NCBI GenBank assembly: GCA_022648685.1
Contig: JALCMW010000001.1
Location: forward strand, 310,001-374,000
Direction: 5' to 3'
Length of the DNA: 64,000 bases
Origin: Bacteroidales bacterium
GTDB lineage: Bacteria > Bacteroidota > Bacteroidia > Bacteroidales > UBA932
Position numbers and translations under genes: made by a program. The notes beneath the pieces were generated by a model, which saw only the letters and a list, made by a program, of their open reading frames with translations, made no database searches and had not been told where the DNA came from. This document shows, one piece after another, positions 26,836 to 35,974 of this stretch (within the stretch, counting starts at the first letter, position 1; each line of letters begins with the position of its first letter).

Positions 26836-27926
26836 TTTTTGACAGGATCGACGTATTCAGCAATTGTCCTGCCTATTTCACCGCCTCTAAGATTCCTCTT
26901 GAGAATCGTTCCGTCAGGACCGAAAAGTATCATATGAGGAATGCCCTCGATGCCATAGATATCCGTAGGAATATTCTTTGCATTTATGATCTGGTTCCAT
27001 TTAACGCCATAAACTGCTGCAGTGTCTTTTGTCTCTTTAGGATTATCCCAAACGGCAACGCTAAGGACATCGAAATTCTTTCCGTGGTATTCTTTATAAG
27101 CTTCGGCAACATTTGGAATTTCCCGTTTGCACGGACCGCACCATGAAGCCCAGAAGTCGACCAGCATGTATTTTCCTTTGCCTACGTAATTTGAGAATCT
27201 GACTGTATCACCGGGAGTCTGGACTATTGAGAAGTCAATGAACGGTTTGCCTTCGGCAGTGATTTTTCTCGCTTTCAAAGCCTTTATGACCGACTTTACG
27301 TATCGTGTATTTATAACTGTTGAATCCAAAGTCCTTATAAGGGAATCTTTCTGGGGATCGTCAAGTGAAACACCTTGCAATGCAATCAATGTCAGATAAT
27401 TGTTTTTATTCTTTGTAATCACCCCCAAATTGTAATCGCAATATTCTTTCTGAGCCTTCGTGACATAGTCTTCTTCAAGGCTGTCCTTTTCGTCAGGTGA
27501 AAGAGAAGAACTGTCGGACAGGTTTTTAATGTTCTTATTATAATCCCGCATGAAATTACCGGACCATTTATCATATTCAGTGAGCATTGCCTGAACGGAA
27601 ATCTTCGGTTTGTTCGAACTGATTTCGACACCGGCTTCATCGTTGAAAGCAAAAGTAAGAGTAGTACCATCGGGGATGAATATAGCGGAATTATCCGTAT
27701 AGTCTATCTTTCCCGTAGTCAATATGTCAACCGGGACTTTGATCTTGAAGGTCTTGTTCTTCACCTTGAGTACCGTATCTACGGAAACTTCCGGAATAAC
27801 AATATGCACCTCATCGGGAATTTTGTTCTCAAACTTACCGATAAGAGTTGTAGTATCCGAAATTTTCTGTGTACAAGCGACAGCCAGAAAAGACAGGGCT
27901 CCGGCAACAATCAATTTTAGTTTCAT
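26832..27926 (-). CDS. TlpA/AhpC-type thioredoxin-like lipoprotein
   Basis: 364 residues. Signal peptide with lipobox FLAVACTQ, an N-terminal domain of about 200 residues like the DUF4369 companions of such proteins, then a thioredoxin fold with LVDFWASWCGPCKREIPNVA (CGPC active site) and the cis-Pro in GIPHMILF. It should reduce periplasmic disulfides or protect secreted thiols. It heads the unit tlpA-like/uvrC/pnuC. A TACCTTTA element at 27957-27950 may be its -7 box, directly downstream of the rpsC terminator. Confidence 0.9.
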   Translation of the reverse strand: MKLKLIVAGALSFLAVACTQKISDTTTLIGKFENKIPDEVHIVIPEVSVDTVLKVKNKTFKIKVPVDILTTGKIDYTDNSAIFIPDGTTLTFAFNDEAGVEISSNKPKISVQAMLTEYDKWSGNFMRDYNKNIKNLSDSSSLSPDEKDSLEEDYVTKAQKEYCDYNLGVITKNKNNYLTLIALQGVSLDDPQKDSLIRTLDSTVINTRYVKSVIKALKARKITAEGKPFIDFSIVQTPGDTVRFSNYVGKGKYMLVDFWASWCGPCKREIPNVAEAYKEYHGKNFDVLSVAVWDNPKETKDTAAVYGVKWNQIINAKNIPTDIYGIEGIPHMILFGPDGTILKRNLRGGEIGRTIAEYVDPVKN

Positions 27927-27970
27927 ATCTTCAATGTTTTACAATACTGTAAAGGTAATCGGAATTTTCA

Positions 27971-28009
27971 AAAAAAAAAAGATTCCGGAGTCAGGTGAAC
28001 TCCGGAATC
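27971..28009 (-). terminator. Intrinsic terminator downstream of rpsC
   Basis: GATTCCGGAGT (27981-27991) and ACTCCGGAATC (27999-28009) form a perfect 11-bp stem with a 7-base loop; in the minus direction it is followed by ten Ts (27980-27971). It ends the rplC-rpsC operon. Confidence 0.92.
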
Positions 28010-28037
28010 AAAAAGATATATTCTGTTGAATATTTTA

Positions 28038-28823
28038 CTATTTCTCAGCGTTGTTGCTGTTCCTGAAACCGCCACCGCGACGATTGCCACGATTACCACC
28101 GCCACGACGATTGCCGCCACGACGTTGATCGGAACCGGAACGATTGGAGAACGGTTCACGCGCATTTGCAGCTATTCCGGCGCTAGGAGTAAGATCCTGT
28201 TTGCCGTAGCGTTCCCCGTTGCAGATCCAGACTTTAATTCCAAGGGCCCCTACTTTCGTATTGGCGATTGAAAGAGCATAATCGATATCCGCTCTGAAAG
28301 TGTGAAGAGGGGTACGTCCTTCCTTGTACATTTCGCTTCTGGCCATTTCGGCTCCTCCGACACGTCCGCTGATCTGTACTTTGATGCCTTCGGCACCTAC
28401 TCTCATTGCCGTAGCAATAGCCATTTTGATAGCTCTGCGGTAAAACATCCTGCCTTCAATCTGACGGGCGATACTGTCCGCAACGATATGGGCATCGACT
28501 TCCGGCCTCCTTACTTCATAGATGTTTATCTGGACATCTTTCTTTGTTACTTTCTGAAGCTCTTCCTTGAGTTTGTCAACCTCACTTCCACCCTTTCCTA
28601 TAATGAAACCCGGTTTTGCGGCATATATAGTCACGGTGATAAGTTTAAGTGATCTTTCGATGATGATTCTGGAAAGGCTCGCTTTAGAAAGACGGTTAAC
28701 AAGATACTTGCGGATATTATAATCCTCGGTGATCTTCTCCGCATAGTTACCACCACACCAGTTAGAGTCCCAACCACGGGTGATACCGATTCTGTTGCTG
28801 ATAGGATTTGTTTTTTGTCCCAT
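28038..28823 (-). CDS. rpsC: 30S ribosomal protein S3
   Basis: 261 residues. [20 protein letters not shown], the KH domain ([20 protein letters not shown]) and the C-terminal S3 domain (GVKVQ-type [25 protein letters not shown]) are clear. S3 lines the mRNA entry channel and has helicase activity. The tail from about 226 is Arg/Gly/Asn-rich ([20 protein letters not shown]), longer than the proteobacterial protein. It is the last gene of its block: rplP, its normal next gene, is about 10.5 kb away, and a terminator follows at 27971-28009. Confidence 0.98.
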   Translation of the reverse strand: MGQKTNPISNRIGITRGWDSNWCGGNYAEKITEDYNIRKYLVNRLSKASLSRIIIERSLKLITVTIYAAKPGFIIGKGGSEVDKLKEELQKVTKKDVQINIYEVRRPEVDAHIVADSIARQIEGRMFYRRAIKMAIATAMRVGAEGIKVQISGRVGGAEMARSEMYKEGRTPLHTFRADIDYALSIANTKVGALGIKVWICNGERYGKQDLTPSAGIAANAREPFSNRSGSDQRRGGNRRGGGNRGNRRGGGFRNSNNAEK

Positions 28824-28825
28824 AA

Positions 28826-29251
28826 TTATTTATCCTCCACTGTTGTTGATGGTTTCTTAACATCAAGAATCACGGTAACATGATTGGAACGCTTGCGAAT
28901 CCTTCCGGCCCTTCCCTGAGGACAGGGACGGATTCTTTTCAATGTACGTCCCTCTCCGACCATAATGGTCTTGACATAAACGTTACCGTTATCCAGTTCC
29001 TTACTGTCATCCTGATTTTTAGCTTCCCAATTGGCTATTGCGCTGCGAAGAAGCTTTTCAAGACGTATAGACGCTTCCCTCTTTGAAAATTTCAAAAGAT
29101 CCAAAGCGTGATTTACTTCAACACCTCTCACGGTATCTGCGACAAGACGCATTTTGCGCGGAGATGTAGGCACATCATTCAGTTTTGCTATTGCTGTATG
29201 CTTTTTTATTTCTTTAAGCCTTTCAGCCATTCTTTGTTTACGACGTCCCAT
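28826..29251 (-). CDS. rplV: 50S ribosomal protein L22
   Basis: 141 residues with an N-terminal extension ([17 protein letters not shown]) before the core [20 protein letters not shown]. The beta-hairpin [20 protein letters not shown] reaches into the exit tunnel. An internal ATG (codon 8) could be an alternative start. Two bases separate it from rpsC. Confidence 0.97.
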   Translation of the reverse strand: MGRRKQRMAERLKEIKKHTAIAKLNDVPTSPRKMRLVADTVRGVEVNHALDLLKFSKREASIRLEKLLRSAIANWEAKNQDDSKELDNGNVYVKTIMVGEGRTLKRIRPCPQGRAGRIRKRSNHVTVILDVKKPSTTVEDK

Positions 29252-29258
29252 AATTCAA

Positions 29259-29534
29259 TTAACTGTTTTTATTGTTGCCGGAATGGCCTCTGAATGTTCT
29301 CGTCGGAGCGAACTCTCCAAGTTTGTGTCCGACCATATTCTCAGTAACATAAACGGGAATGAACTTATTTCCATTATGAACTGCGATAGTATGACCTACG
29401 AAGTCAGGAGAGATCATGCTTGCGCGTGACCAAGTCTTTACGACTTCCTTCTTTTTACTGCCATCATTCATGGCAAGTATTCTCTTTTCCAGGCTGTCCT
29501 GTATATATGGACCTTTTCTTAATGAACGACTCAT
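29259..29534 (-). CDS. rpsS: 30S ribosomal protein S19
   Basis: 91 residues: [19 protein letters not shown] and [19 protein letters not shown] are diagnostic. S19 pairs with S13 on the 30S head. Between rplB and rplV, normal order. Confidence 0.98.
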   Translation of the reverse strand: MSRSLRKGPYIQDSLEKRILAMNDGSKKKEVVKTWSRASMISPDFVGHTIAVHNGNKFIPVYVTENMVGHKLGEFAPTRTFRGHSGNNKNS

Positions 29535-29552
29535 AATCTCTTAAGTTTTCCG

Positions 29553-30377
29553 TTATTTCTTCCTTCTTGCGATAATAAACTTATTTGAAGTTGCTTTCGG
29601 ATTACGTGTCTTGTAACCCTTTGCAGGAAGACCTTTACGTGATCTCGGATGTCCTCCTGAAGCACGACCTTCACCTCCTCCCATCGGATGATCGACAGGA
29701 TTCATTACTACGCCTCTGTTACGGGGTCTGCGGCCGAGCCATCTGCTGCGGCCCGCTTTTCCATAAGACTCCAGATTATGATCGGGATTGGAAACAGTCC
29801 CGATTGTCGCACGGCATGTCACAAGCACCATCCTGGTCTCGCCCGAAGGCAGACGGAGAATAGCATGATTGCCTTCACGTGCGGCAAGCTGAGCATATGT
29901 TCCGGCACTGCGCGCCATTGCGGCACCCTGACCGGGACGAAGTTCAATATTGTGAACCAAGGTTCCTACGGGGATTTCTCCAAGAGGAAGGGTGTTTCCT
30001 ATTTCCGGAGCGACTCCGGATCCGGAAGCTATTATCTGTCCGACCTTGATCCCGTTAGGAGCTATGATATAGCGTTTTTCGCCATCTTCATATTGTACCA
30101 ACGCTATTCGTGCACTGCGGTTAGGATCATATTCTATGGTCATCACCGTAGCTTTGCAATTATCTTTATCCCTTAAGAAATCTATGACACGATACATCCT
30201 TTTATGGCCTCCGCCGATATAACGCATCGTTTCCTGACCGGTATTGTTACGTCCACCGGTCCTTTTAAGAGGAGTCAACAATGATTTCTGAGGTTTTTTC
30301 GTCGTGATCTCTTCAAAAGTACTGATCACTTTGTTTCTTGTACCGGGGGTAACCGGTTTGAATTTTCTTAGTGCCAT
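29553..30377 (-). CDS. rplB: 50S ribosomal protein L2
   Basis: 274 residues. The C-terminal [18 protein letters not shown] contains the His essential for the peptidyl-transferase centre; the N-terminal half has [21 protein letters not shown]2 is a core 50S protein. Order rplW-rplB-rpsS is normal. Confidence 0.98.
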   Translation of the reverse strand: MALRKFKPVTPGTRNKVISTFEEITTKKPQKSLLTPLKRTGGRNNTGQETMRYIGGGHKRMYRVIDFLRDKDNCKATVMTIEYDPNRSARIALVQYEDGEKRYIIAPNGIKVGQIIASGSGVAPEIGNTLPLGEIPVGTLVHNIELRPGQGAAMARSAGTYAQLAAREGNHAILRLPSGETRMVLVTCRATIGTVSNPDHNLESYGKAGRSRWLGRRPRNRGVVMNPVDHPMGGGEGRASGGHPRSRKGLPAKGYKTRNPKATSNKFIIARRKK

Positions 30378-30388
30378 TGTCTTATCCC

Positions 30389-30679
30389 TTAAATGTTACT
30401 ATAGAAATCAATCTTGTCATTTCCCGCAAGGGTAACATAAGCTTTCTTGAAATGGTTCATGCGCCCCTTAAGCATTCCTGCTTTAGTATAACGCGATTTC
30501 CTTTTCCCGTGAACATTTGCGGTATTGACGGCAGCTACCGAAACACCGTATCTCTGCTCTACGGCAGATTTTATCTGAAGCTTATTTGCATGACGGTCTA
30601 CAATGAAACCGTAACGGTTCAACTTTTCGCCAAGAGCCGTTAACTTTTCTGTTACAATTGGCTTAATTATTATTCCCAT
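30389..30679 (-). CDS. rplW: 50S ribosomal protein L23
   Basis: 96 residues: [20 protein letters not shown] and [21 protein letters not shown]23 forms the docking site for trigger factor and SRP at the tunnel exit. Between rplD and rplB. Confidence 0.97.
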   Translation of the reverse strand: MGIIIKPIVTEKLTALGEKLNRYGFIVDRHANKLQIKSAVEQRYGVSVAAVNTANVHGKRKSRYTKAGMLKGRMNHFKKAYVTLAGNDKIDFYSNI

Positions 30680-30691
30680 CTCTCAATTTCT

Positions 30692-31318
30692 TTATTTGAT
30701 TCTTGAAGCTAGGATATCCTGCACACCGTCAACCAATATCAATGAATTTGCATTCATGATAGCATAGGTGTTGATTTCATCAACCGAAATAACCTTGACC
30801 TCAGGAAGATTGCGTGAAGAAAGATATACGTTGTCCGAATTCTCGGGAAGAACCAAAAGGACTTTTCTGCTTCCGGCCTTGACTGCCGAAAGGATTCCCA
30901 TGAATTCTTTGGTCTTCGGAGCTTCCATCATAAACGGTTCCAGGAAAATTATAGCATTTTCTTTCGCTTTATATGAAAGCGCGGAGAATCTCGCAAGTTG
31001 CTTAAGCTTCTTGTTCAGTTTCTTTCTGTAAGAACGTGGCTTAGGTCCGAATACACGGCCGCCGCCGACATAGATATTTGATTTGAGACTACCGTGACGA
31101 GCTCCTCCGCCACCTTTCTGACGCCCCTGTTTCTTAGTACTGTAAGAAACTTCTGGACGTTCCTTGGTTTTGGAAGTACCTTGGCGTTGATTTGCAAGAT
31201 ACTGGATTACATCAAGATAAATAGCATGATCATTCGGTTCTATACCGAATATGTTGTCATCGAGAACAACCTTCTTTCCGGATTCCGATCCGTCGATTTT
31301 TAAAACTGGCAATTCCAT
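30692..31318 (-). CDS. rplD: 50S ribosomal protein L4
   Basis: 208 residues: [20 protein letters not shown] and [20 protein letters not shown] are the extended loop that reaches the tunnel. The C-terminal Rossmann-like part ends with [13 protein letters not shown]. In E. coli L4 represses the S10 operon. It starts 3 bases after rplC. Confidence 0.98.
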   Translation of the reverse strand: MELPVLKIDGSESGKKVVLDDNIFGIEPNDHAIYLDVIQYLANQRQGTSKTKERPEVSYSTKKQGRQKGGGGARHGSLKSNIYVGGGRVFGPKPRSYRKKLNKKLKQLARFSALSYKAKENAIIFLEPFMMEAPKTKEFMGILSAVKAGSRKVLLVLPENSDNVYLSSRNLPEVKVISVDEINTYAIMNANSLILVDGVQDILASRIK

Positions 31319-31321
31319 AAA

Positions 31322-31945
31322 CTATGCCTCCACAACTAAATAAGAACCTTTGGCTCCGGGTACGGAACCTTTCAAAACAAGAAGATTATTCTCAGGTATA
31401 ATCTTTATGACTTCAAGATTGAAAATCTTGACCCTGTCGCATCCCATATGGCCTGCCATACGCATGCCGTCGAAAACCCTGGACGGCCATGATGATGCAC
31501 CCAATGAACCGGGATGACGAAGTCTGTTGTGCTGACCGTGGGTCGCTCCGCCTACTCCGGCGAAATGATAACGGTGCACTACACCCTGAAAACCTTTACC
31601 TTTAGAAGTACCGACGACATCAACGTAAACGACGCCATCAAAGACATCTTTTAACGAAACCGTGTCGCCTAATTTAAGCTCCTTTGCAAAATCAGCTTGA
31701 AATTCTACAAGCTTGCGCTTAGGAGTGGTTCCTGCCTTTTCGAAGTGCCCCTTGAGAGGCGCGCTGGTGTGTTTCTCTTTTTTTTCGTCATAGGCAAGCT
31801 GCACGGCGGCATAACCATCTTTCTCAACCGTACGGATTTGCGTAACAACACATGGACCAGCCTCAACAACGGTGCATGGAATATTTTTTCCATCAGCACC
31901 GAAAACGGAAGTCATTCCGATTTTCTTTCCAATTAACCCAGGCAT
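31322..31945 (-). CDS. rplC: 50S ribosomal protein L3
   Basis: 207 residues: [20 protein letters not shown], then [20 protein letters not shown] and [20 protein letters not shown], the W-finger region near the peptidyl-transferase centre. It is the first gene of this block; rpsJ, normally just upstream, is absent, and the upstream gene cdaA is divergent. Confidence 0.98.
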   Translation of the reverse strand: MPGLIGKKIGMTSVFGADGKNIPCTVVEAGPCVVTQIRTVEKDGYAAVQLAYDEKKEKHTSAPLKGHFEKAGTTPKRKLVEFQADFAKELKLGDTVSLKDVFDGVVYVDVVGTSKGKGFQGVVHRYHFAGVGGATHGQHNRLRHPGSLGASSWPSRVFDGMRMAGHMGCDRVKIFNLEVIKIIPENNLLVLKGSVPGAKGSYLVVEA

Positions 31946-31952
31946 TTGTGTG

Positions 31953-32013
31953 TTAATTAATTGTTAATTAATAAAATAAAAATACCGCACATAATTTGCG
32001 GACTGCAAATATA
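31953..32013 (-). promoter_or_regulatory. Promoter and leader of the rplC-rpsC operon
   Basis: Minus-strand TATATTTG (32013-32006) is a perfect -7 element; ATTG at 32036-32033 is a near -33 box at 19 bases. The transcript would start near 32000, right at a hairpin with arms CCGCA and TGCGG (31985-31989 / 31997-32001). Two TTAATTAA copies (31953-31960, 31964-31971) form an A+T inverted repeat just before the rplC ATG. These may be control sites for the block. Confidence 0.6.
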
Positions 32014-32062
32014 CAATTAATTTTTTAATATTCAATTGATTCTCATTGAAATATTGCCGTTG

Positions 32063-32090
32063 TTTGTATGAACGAATATCGGTATATTTG
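32063..32090 (+). promoter_or_regulatory. Candidate promoter of cdaA
   Basis: TTTG (32063-32066) and TATATTTG (32083-32090), separated by 16 bases, a little short. The -7 element ends 12 bases before the chosen ATG, so the mRNA leader would be only a few bases. Confidence 0.5.
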
Positions 32091-32102
32091 CGACTAACAA
32101 TT

Positions 32103-32960
32103 ATGAATATGTTATTGGCGATATTCGGTTTCTTGCATCTGGGATTCATAGACATTCTGGATATTTTGATGGTTGCCTTTATCATTTACATCATTTTCCA
32201 TTGGATAAAAGGCTCCGCAGCCATGAATATTTTCCTGGCTCTGCTCTTGCTTTTCGTAGTGAGGGTAATCGTCGCAGCTCTCAATATGAAAATGATGTCG
32301 GCTCTGATGGGAGCGCTTCTGGATGTGGGACTGCTTGCCCTTATCATAATATTCCAGCCGGAAATCAGGCATTTTCTCATCCGCCTCGGAAGCAGCTACG
32401 GCATTACGGGGAAAACGGATAATTTCCTTGGCAAATTACTGGGCGTAAAGAAAGATCAGATGGGCAGCGAATCCGTAAAAGAAATAACCGAAGCTTGCAG
32501 AAGCATGTCCGAGCAAAAAACGGGAGCCTTGATAGTCATACCGCACAAAACTCCTCTGGATTCGATAGCGGAAACCGGGGACAGGATAGACGCGAATGTG
32601 AACAAGAGGCTGATTATGAATCTTTTTTTCAAGAACTCCCCTCTGCATGACGGAGCTGTCATCATAAGCGACGACAGGATAGTTGCCGCCCGCTGCACTC
32701 TTCCTATGACATCAAGGACCGATATTCCGGCAAACTTCGGGATGCGTCACAAAGCTGCGATAGGAATATCGGAAGAATCGGACGCAGATGTAATCGTAGT
32801 TTCGGAACAAACAGGGGAAATCGTGTTCGTAAAAGATGGAAAAGTAACGGATATCAACAATATAAACGAACTGAAACTCTTACTAGGCAATGCTCTTGAA
32901 AAAGACATTAAATATTGCCCGGGCAGGGATCAGACAGACAATGACAAAAAAATCCCATAG
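32103..32960 (+). CDS. cdaA: Diadenylate cyclase (CdaA-type)
   Basis: 285 residues from the ATG at 32103. A longer frame starts at 32046, but it would run through the promoter. Three membrane helices (about 1-90) precede the DAC domain (about 105-260) with its two signatures: SPLHDGAVII (DGA) and FGMRHKAAIGISEESD (RHR-like, here RHK). The enzyme makes c-di-AMP from two ATP at the membrane; c-di-AMP controls potassium and envelope stress responses in many bacteria. It is divergent from rplC and 14 bases before mutS2. Confidence 0.95.
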   Translation: MNMLLAIFGFLHLGFIDILDILMVAFIIYIIFHWIKGSAAMNIFLALLLLFVVRVIVAALNMKMMSALMGALLDVGLLALIIIFQPEIRHFLIRLGSSYGITGKTDNFLGKLLGVKKDQMGSESVKEITEACRSMSEQKTGALIVIPHKTPLDSIAETGDRIDANVNKRLIMNLFFKNSPLHDGAVIISDDRIVAARCTLPMTSRTDIPANFGMRHKAAIGISEESDADVIVVSEQTGEIVFVKDGKVTDINNINELKLLLGNALEKDIKYCPGRDQTDNDKKIP

Positions 32961-32974
32961 CGGAAAAACAAAAT

Positions 32975-35503
32975 ATGGATATTGACGAAAGGCTGGAATC
33001 CAAATTGGGATTCGACAGGATTCGCGAGATGATTGCCGACAGATGTTCTACGGAATATGCAGCAAAGAAAGCAGCATCGGAAATATTTTGCACGGATCCT
33101 AAAGAAATCAGGAAAAAGCTGCTGCTTACCGATGAGATGAGACTCATCGTCATGTTCGAAGATTCATTTCCCGTGAACGGATATGTCGACTGCCTGTATT
33201 TCCTGAAGCCTCTTGCAAAACCCGGTGCCAATATTGACCTGCTTTCCCTTGGCAAATTAAGGACGATGCTAGAGACCGTCAGAAAGACATCGGCATTTTT
33301 CAGGAATATCAAAGACGGCGTATACCCGAATCTAAAGAAGATGAGTTCCTCCATTTTGGAATTCCCTGAAATACAAAGACATATAGATACCATACTGGAC
33401 AAGTTCGGGAACATCAAGGATACGGCATCTGATAATCTGTATGAAATACGGAAATCCATACGGGAAAAAGAGAGTTCGGTATCCAAGACTGCTAACGCCA
33501 TATTGCGCAAAGCCAGGGAAAACGGGATAACCGATTCCGATGCGAACATATCGATAAGGGATGGAAAGATCCTTGTTCCTGTAAATTCCGCAAATAAACG
33601 GAAACTCGATGGCTATGTTTATGATGAATCGGCATCGGGGAAGACAACCTTCATAGAGCCGGCGGAAATCGTTACACTCCAAAATGAACTGAACGGACTG
33701 CATTTTGCGGAAACAAGGGAGATAAACAAGATCCTTTGCGAATTCTCGGACTTCCTGCGTCCGTATACGGACGATCTGATGGATGCTTCAAGATACATCG
33801 GGGAACTGGATTTCCTGATGGCAAAAGCAAGACTTTCCCTTGATTTCGCAGCCGGAATGCCGATAATATCCGAAAACGGGGAAGAAAGTCTCAGAAAAGC
33901 CAGGCATCCTCTTCTGGAACAATCGTTGAAAAAAGAACACAAGGAGATAGTCCCCCTTTCCCTCTCCCTTACATCAAAAAAACATATTCTCCTGATTTCC
34001 GGACCGAATGCGGGAGGGAAATCGGTCTGCCTCAAAACGGTCGGACTGCTCCAATATATGTTCCAGTGGGGAATGCTGATTCCGACATCCGAAGTCTCGG
34101 AACTCAATGTATTCGACAGGATAATGATCAGCATAGGGGACGACCAGTCGATAGACAACGATCTCAGCACTTACAGTTCTTTCCTTTCAGATATGAAGGA
34201 AATGCTGGCTGCCGCCGACGAAAATACTCTCATATTGATAGACGAATTCGGAGCCGGTACCGAACCAGCCGCAGGAGGAGCGATAGCCGAAGCCATATTG
34301 TCCGAGATGGACAAAAGACGTGTCTACGGCATAATAACGACCCACTATACCAATCTTAAATTATATGCATCTGCCGACAATACCGGAGTTGTGAACGGAG
34401 CAATGCAATTCGATGCAAAAAACATATCGCCTCTTTTCCGTCTGGAAATGGGGTTGCCAGGGAATTCATTCGCTTTCGAACTCGCCAGAAAAATGGGGCT
34501 GCCGGAAGAAATCGTAAGGGATGCGGAGTCCAGAGCTGGAAAGGAATTCGTGGGAATAGAACGGAACCTCAAGAAGATAGCACGGAATAAAAGATCCCTG
34601 GATGAAAAACTGCAAAGGATACGCACCACTGATAAGGTACTCGAGAATATCACGGGGAAATATCAAAAAGAACTGGAAGATATCAAAAGCCTGAAGAAAG
34701 AGATTCTGGATCAGGCAAAGCAGGAAGCAGAGGACATAGTCGGCGAGGCTAACAGAAAAATCGAGAGTACGATCAGAATAATAAAAGAATCGCAAGCCGA
34801 CAAGGAAAAGACAAAAGAGGCACGCCTTGATCTTCAGGAATTCATATCGGCTGTCAAATTGAAAAAAGAACAAGACGAAAAAGACAGGGATGATTACCTG
34901 GAAAAGAAACTGGGACAGCTGAAAACAAGGCAGGAAAAAGAGAATCAAAGAAAGAGCAAGCGCAATAAAGCGGGAGATGCAGACACGGCACAGACCGAGA
35001 ATGCCAGAAAGATCGAGATATTCCGGAACGCTCCTTTGAAAATCGGGGAAAAAGTCAGGATAAAAGAAAACGGACTTGCCGGAGAAATAGTAAGGGTTTC
35101 CAACAAATCGGTTACTGTTGCAATAGGGAACATAAGTACGAAAACACCGCTGGACAAAGTCGAAAGAATAACTTCGAATGAATTCAAAACGGCGGTAAAA
35201 TCAGCATATACGCCTCCTGTACAAAAAATAGACGAAGGGATGTCTGAGCGGAAACTGAATTTCAAAACTGAAATAGATGTACGCGGGGAACGGGTAAGCG
35301 ATGCCATAAACATAATATCCGGTTATGTCGACGATGCCATAATGCTTGATATGCATTCCATAAGGATTATCCACGGGAAAGGAACGGGGGCTTTGCGTGA
35401 AGAAATACAAAAATATTTGAGAACGGTTCCGGGAATCTCATCCGTAAGCGACGAAACGCTTCAGGCCGGAGGCTCCGGCGTGACGGTTGTCGTTTTCGAA
35501 TAA
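32975..35503 (+). CDS. mutS2: Endonuclease MutS2
   Basis: 842 residues. MutS core with clamp helices, then the ATPase: Walker A GPNAGGKS (343-350), Walker B TLILIDEFGAGTEPAAGG, and signature helices. A long coiled coil (about 540-680) leads to a KOW-like segment (GEKVRIKENGLAGEIVRVSN) and a C-terminal Smr nuclease domain (EIDVRGERVSDAI, IRIIHGKGTGALREEI). MutS2 lacks the mismatch-recognition domain; it has been linked to suppressing recombination and, in Bacillus, to rescue of collided ribosomes. It follows cdaA by 14 bases. Confidence 0.96.
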   Translation: MDIDERLESKLGFDRIREMIADRCSTEYAAKKAASEIFCTDPKEIRKKLLLTDEMRLIVMFEDSFPVNGYVDCLYFLKPLAKPGANIDLLSLGKLRTMLETVRKTSAFFRNIKDGVYPNLKKMSSSILEFPEIQRHIDTILDKFGNIKDTASDNLYEIRKSIREKESSVSKTANAILRKARENGITDSDANISIRDGKILVPVNSANKRKLDGYVYDESASGKTTFIEPAEIVTLQNELNGLHFAETREINKILCEFSDFLRPYTDDLMDASRYIGELDFLMAKARLSLDFAAGMPIISENGEESLRKARHPLLEQSLKKEHKEIVPLSLSLTSKKHILLISGPNAGGKSVCLKTVGLLQYMFQWGMLIPTSEVSELNVFDRIMISIGDDQSIDNDLSTYSSFLSDMKEMLAAADENTLILIDEFGAGTEPAAGGAIAEAILSEMDKRRVYGIITTHYTNLKLYASADNTGVVNGAMQFDAKNISPLFRLEMGLPGNSFAFELARKMGLPEEIVRDAESRAGKEFVGIERNLKKIARNKRSLDEKLQRIRTTDKVLENITGKYQKELEDIKSLKKEILDQAKQEAEDIVGEANRKIESTIRIIKESQADKEKTKEARLDLQEFISAVKLKKEQDEKDRDDYLEKKLGQLKTRQEKENQRKSKRNKAGDADTAQTENARKIEIFRNAPLKIGEKVRIKENGLAGEIVRVSNKSVTVAIGNISTKTPLDKVERITSNEFKTAVKSAYTPPVQKIDEGMSERKLNFKTEIDVRGERVSDAINIISGYVDDAIMLDMHSIRIIHGKGTGALREEIQKYLRTVPGISSVSDETLQAGGSGVTVVVFE

Positions 35504-35530
35504 TAAAGGATAAAACAAAAAAATCCGGGA

Positions 35531-35929
35531 ATGGGAAAAGGCGGAAAAAGCAGCGAAAGGGAAGAAGTCGGAAAAAGAGGTGAGGATATAGCCTGCAGAT
35601 ATCTCATGTCAAAAGGGCATACCATACTTGAACGGAACTGGAGATCACGTCATCTGGAAATTGACATAATTTCATTCGACAGGGATGGTATACATTTTGT
35701 CGAAGTCAAAAGCCGGAAGGTTCCCATGGAAGCCGAACCGGAAAAAAGCGTGACATTGACGAAACAGAAACGGATCGCTGCGGCAGCCGCGGCTTATCTT
35801 CATTCGGACGGTATAAGCAATATTGCCAATGACGCCGAAGTCTTGTTCGACATAATAGCCGTGACATTCGACGGAGACAAAACTGAAATAGCATACTTCA
35901 GGCAAGCATATACTCCGATATATGTATAA
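35531..35929 (+). CDS. yraN: YraN family (UPF0102) protein
   Basis: 132 residues. GKRGEDIACRYLMSKGHTIL, ERNWRSRHLEIDIISFDRDG and HFVEVKSR give a restriction-endonuclease-like fold (E...D...EVK). Family function is not known to me; it is often near rnhB or DNA-repair genes. The N-terminal 15 residues are charged and variable. 27 bases after mutS2. Confidence 0.92.
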   Translation: MGKGGKSSEREEVGKRGEDIACRYLMSKGHTILERNWRSRHLEIDIISFDRDGIHFVEVKSRKVPMEAEPEKSVTLTKQKRIAAAAAAYLHSDGISNIANDAEVLFDIIAVTFDGDKTEIAYFRQAYTPIYV

Positions 35930-35974
35930 GGATTATTCGAAACGGAAACACATAATCAAAGCAACAGATACTAT

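Noticed and set aside
17692..27970. Integrated mobile element as the cause of the split ribosomal cluster
   Set aside because: No transposase, integrase, tRNA target or direct repeat is visible at either joint; the genes inside are ordinary envelope and housekeeping genes.
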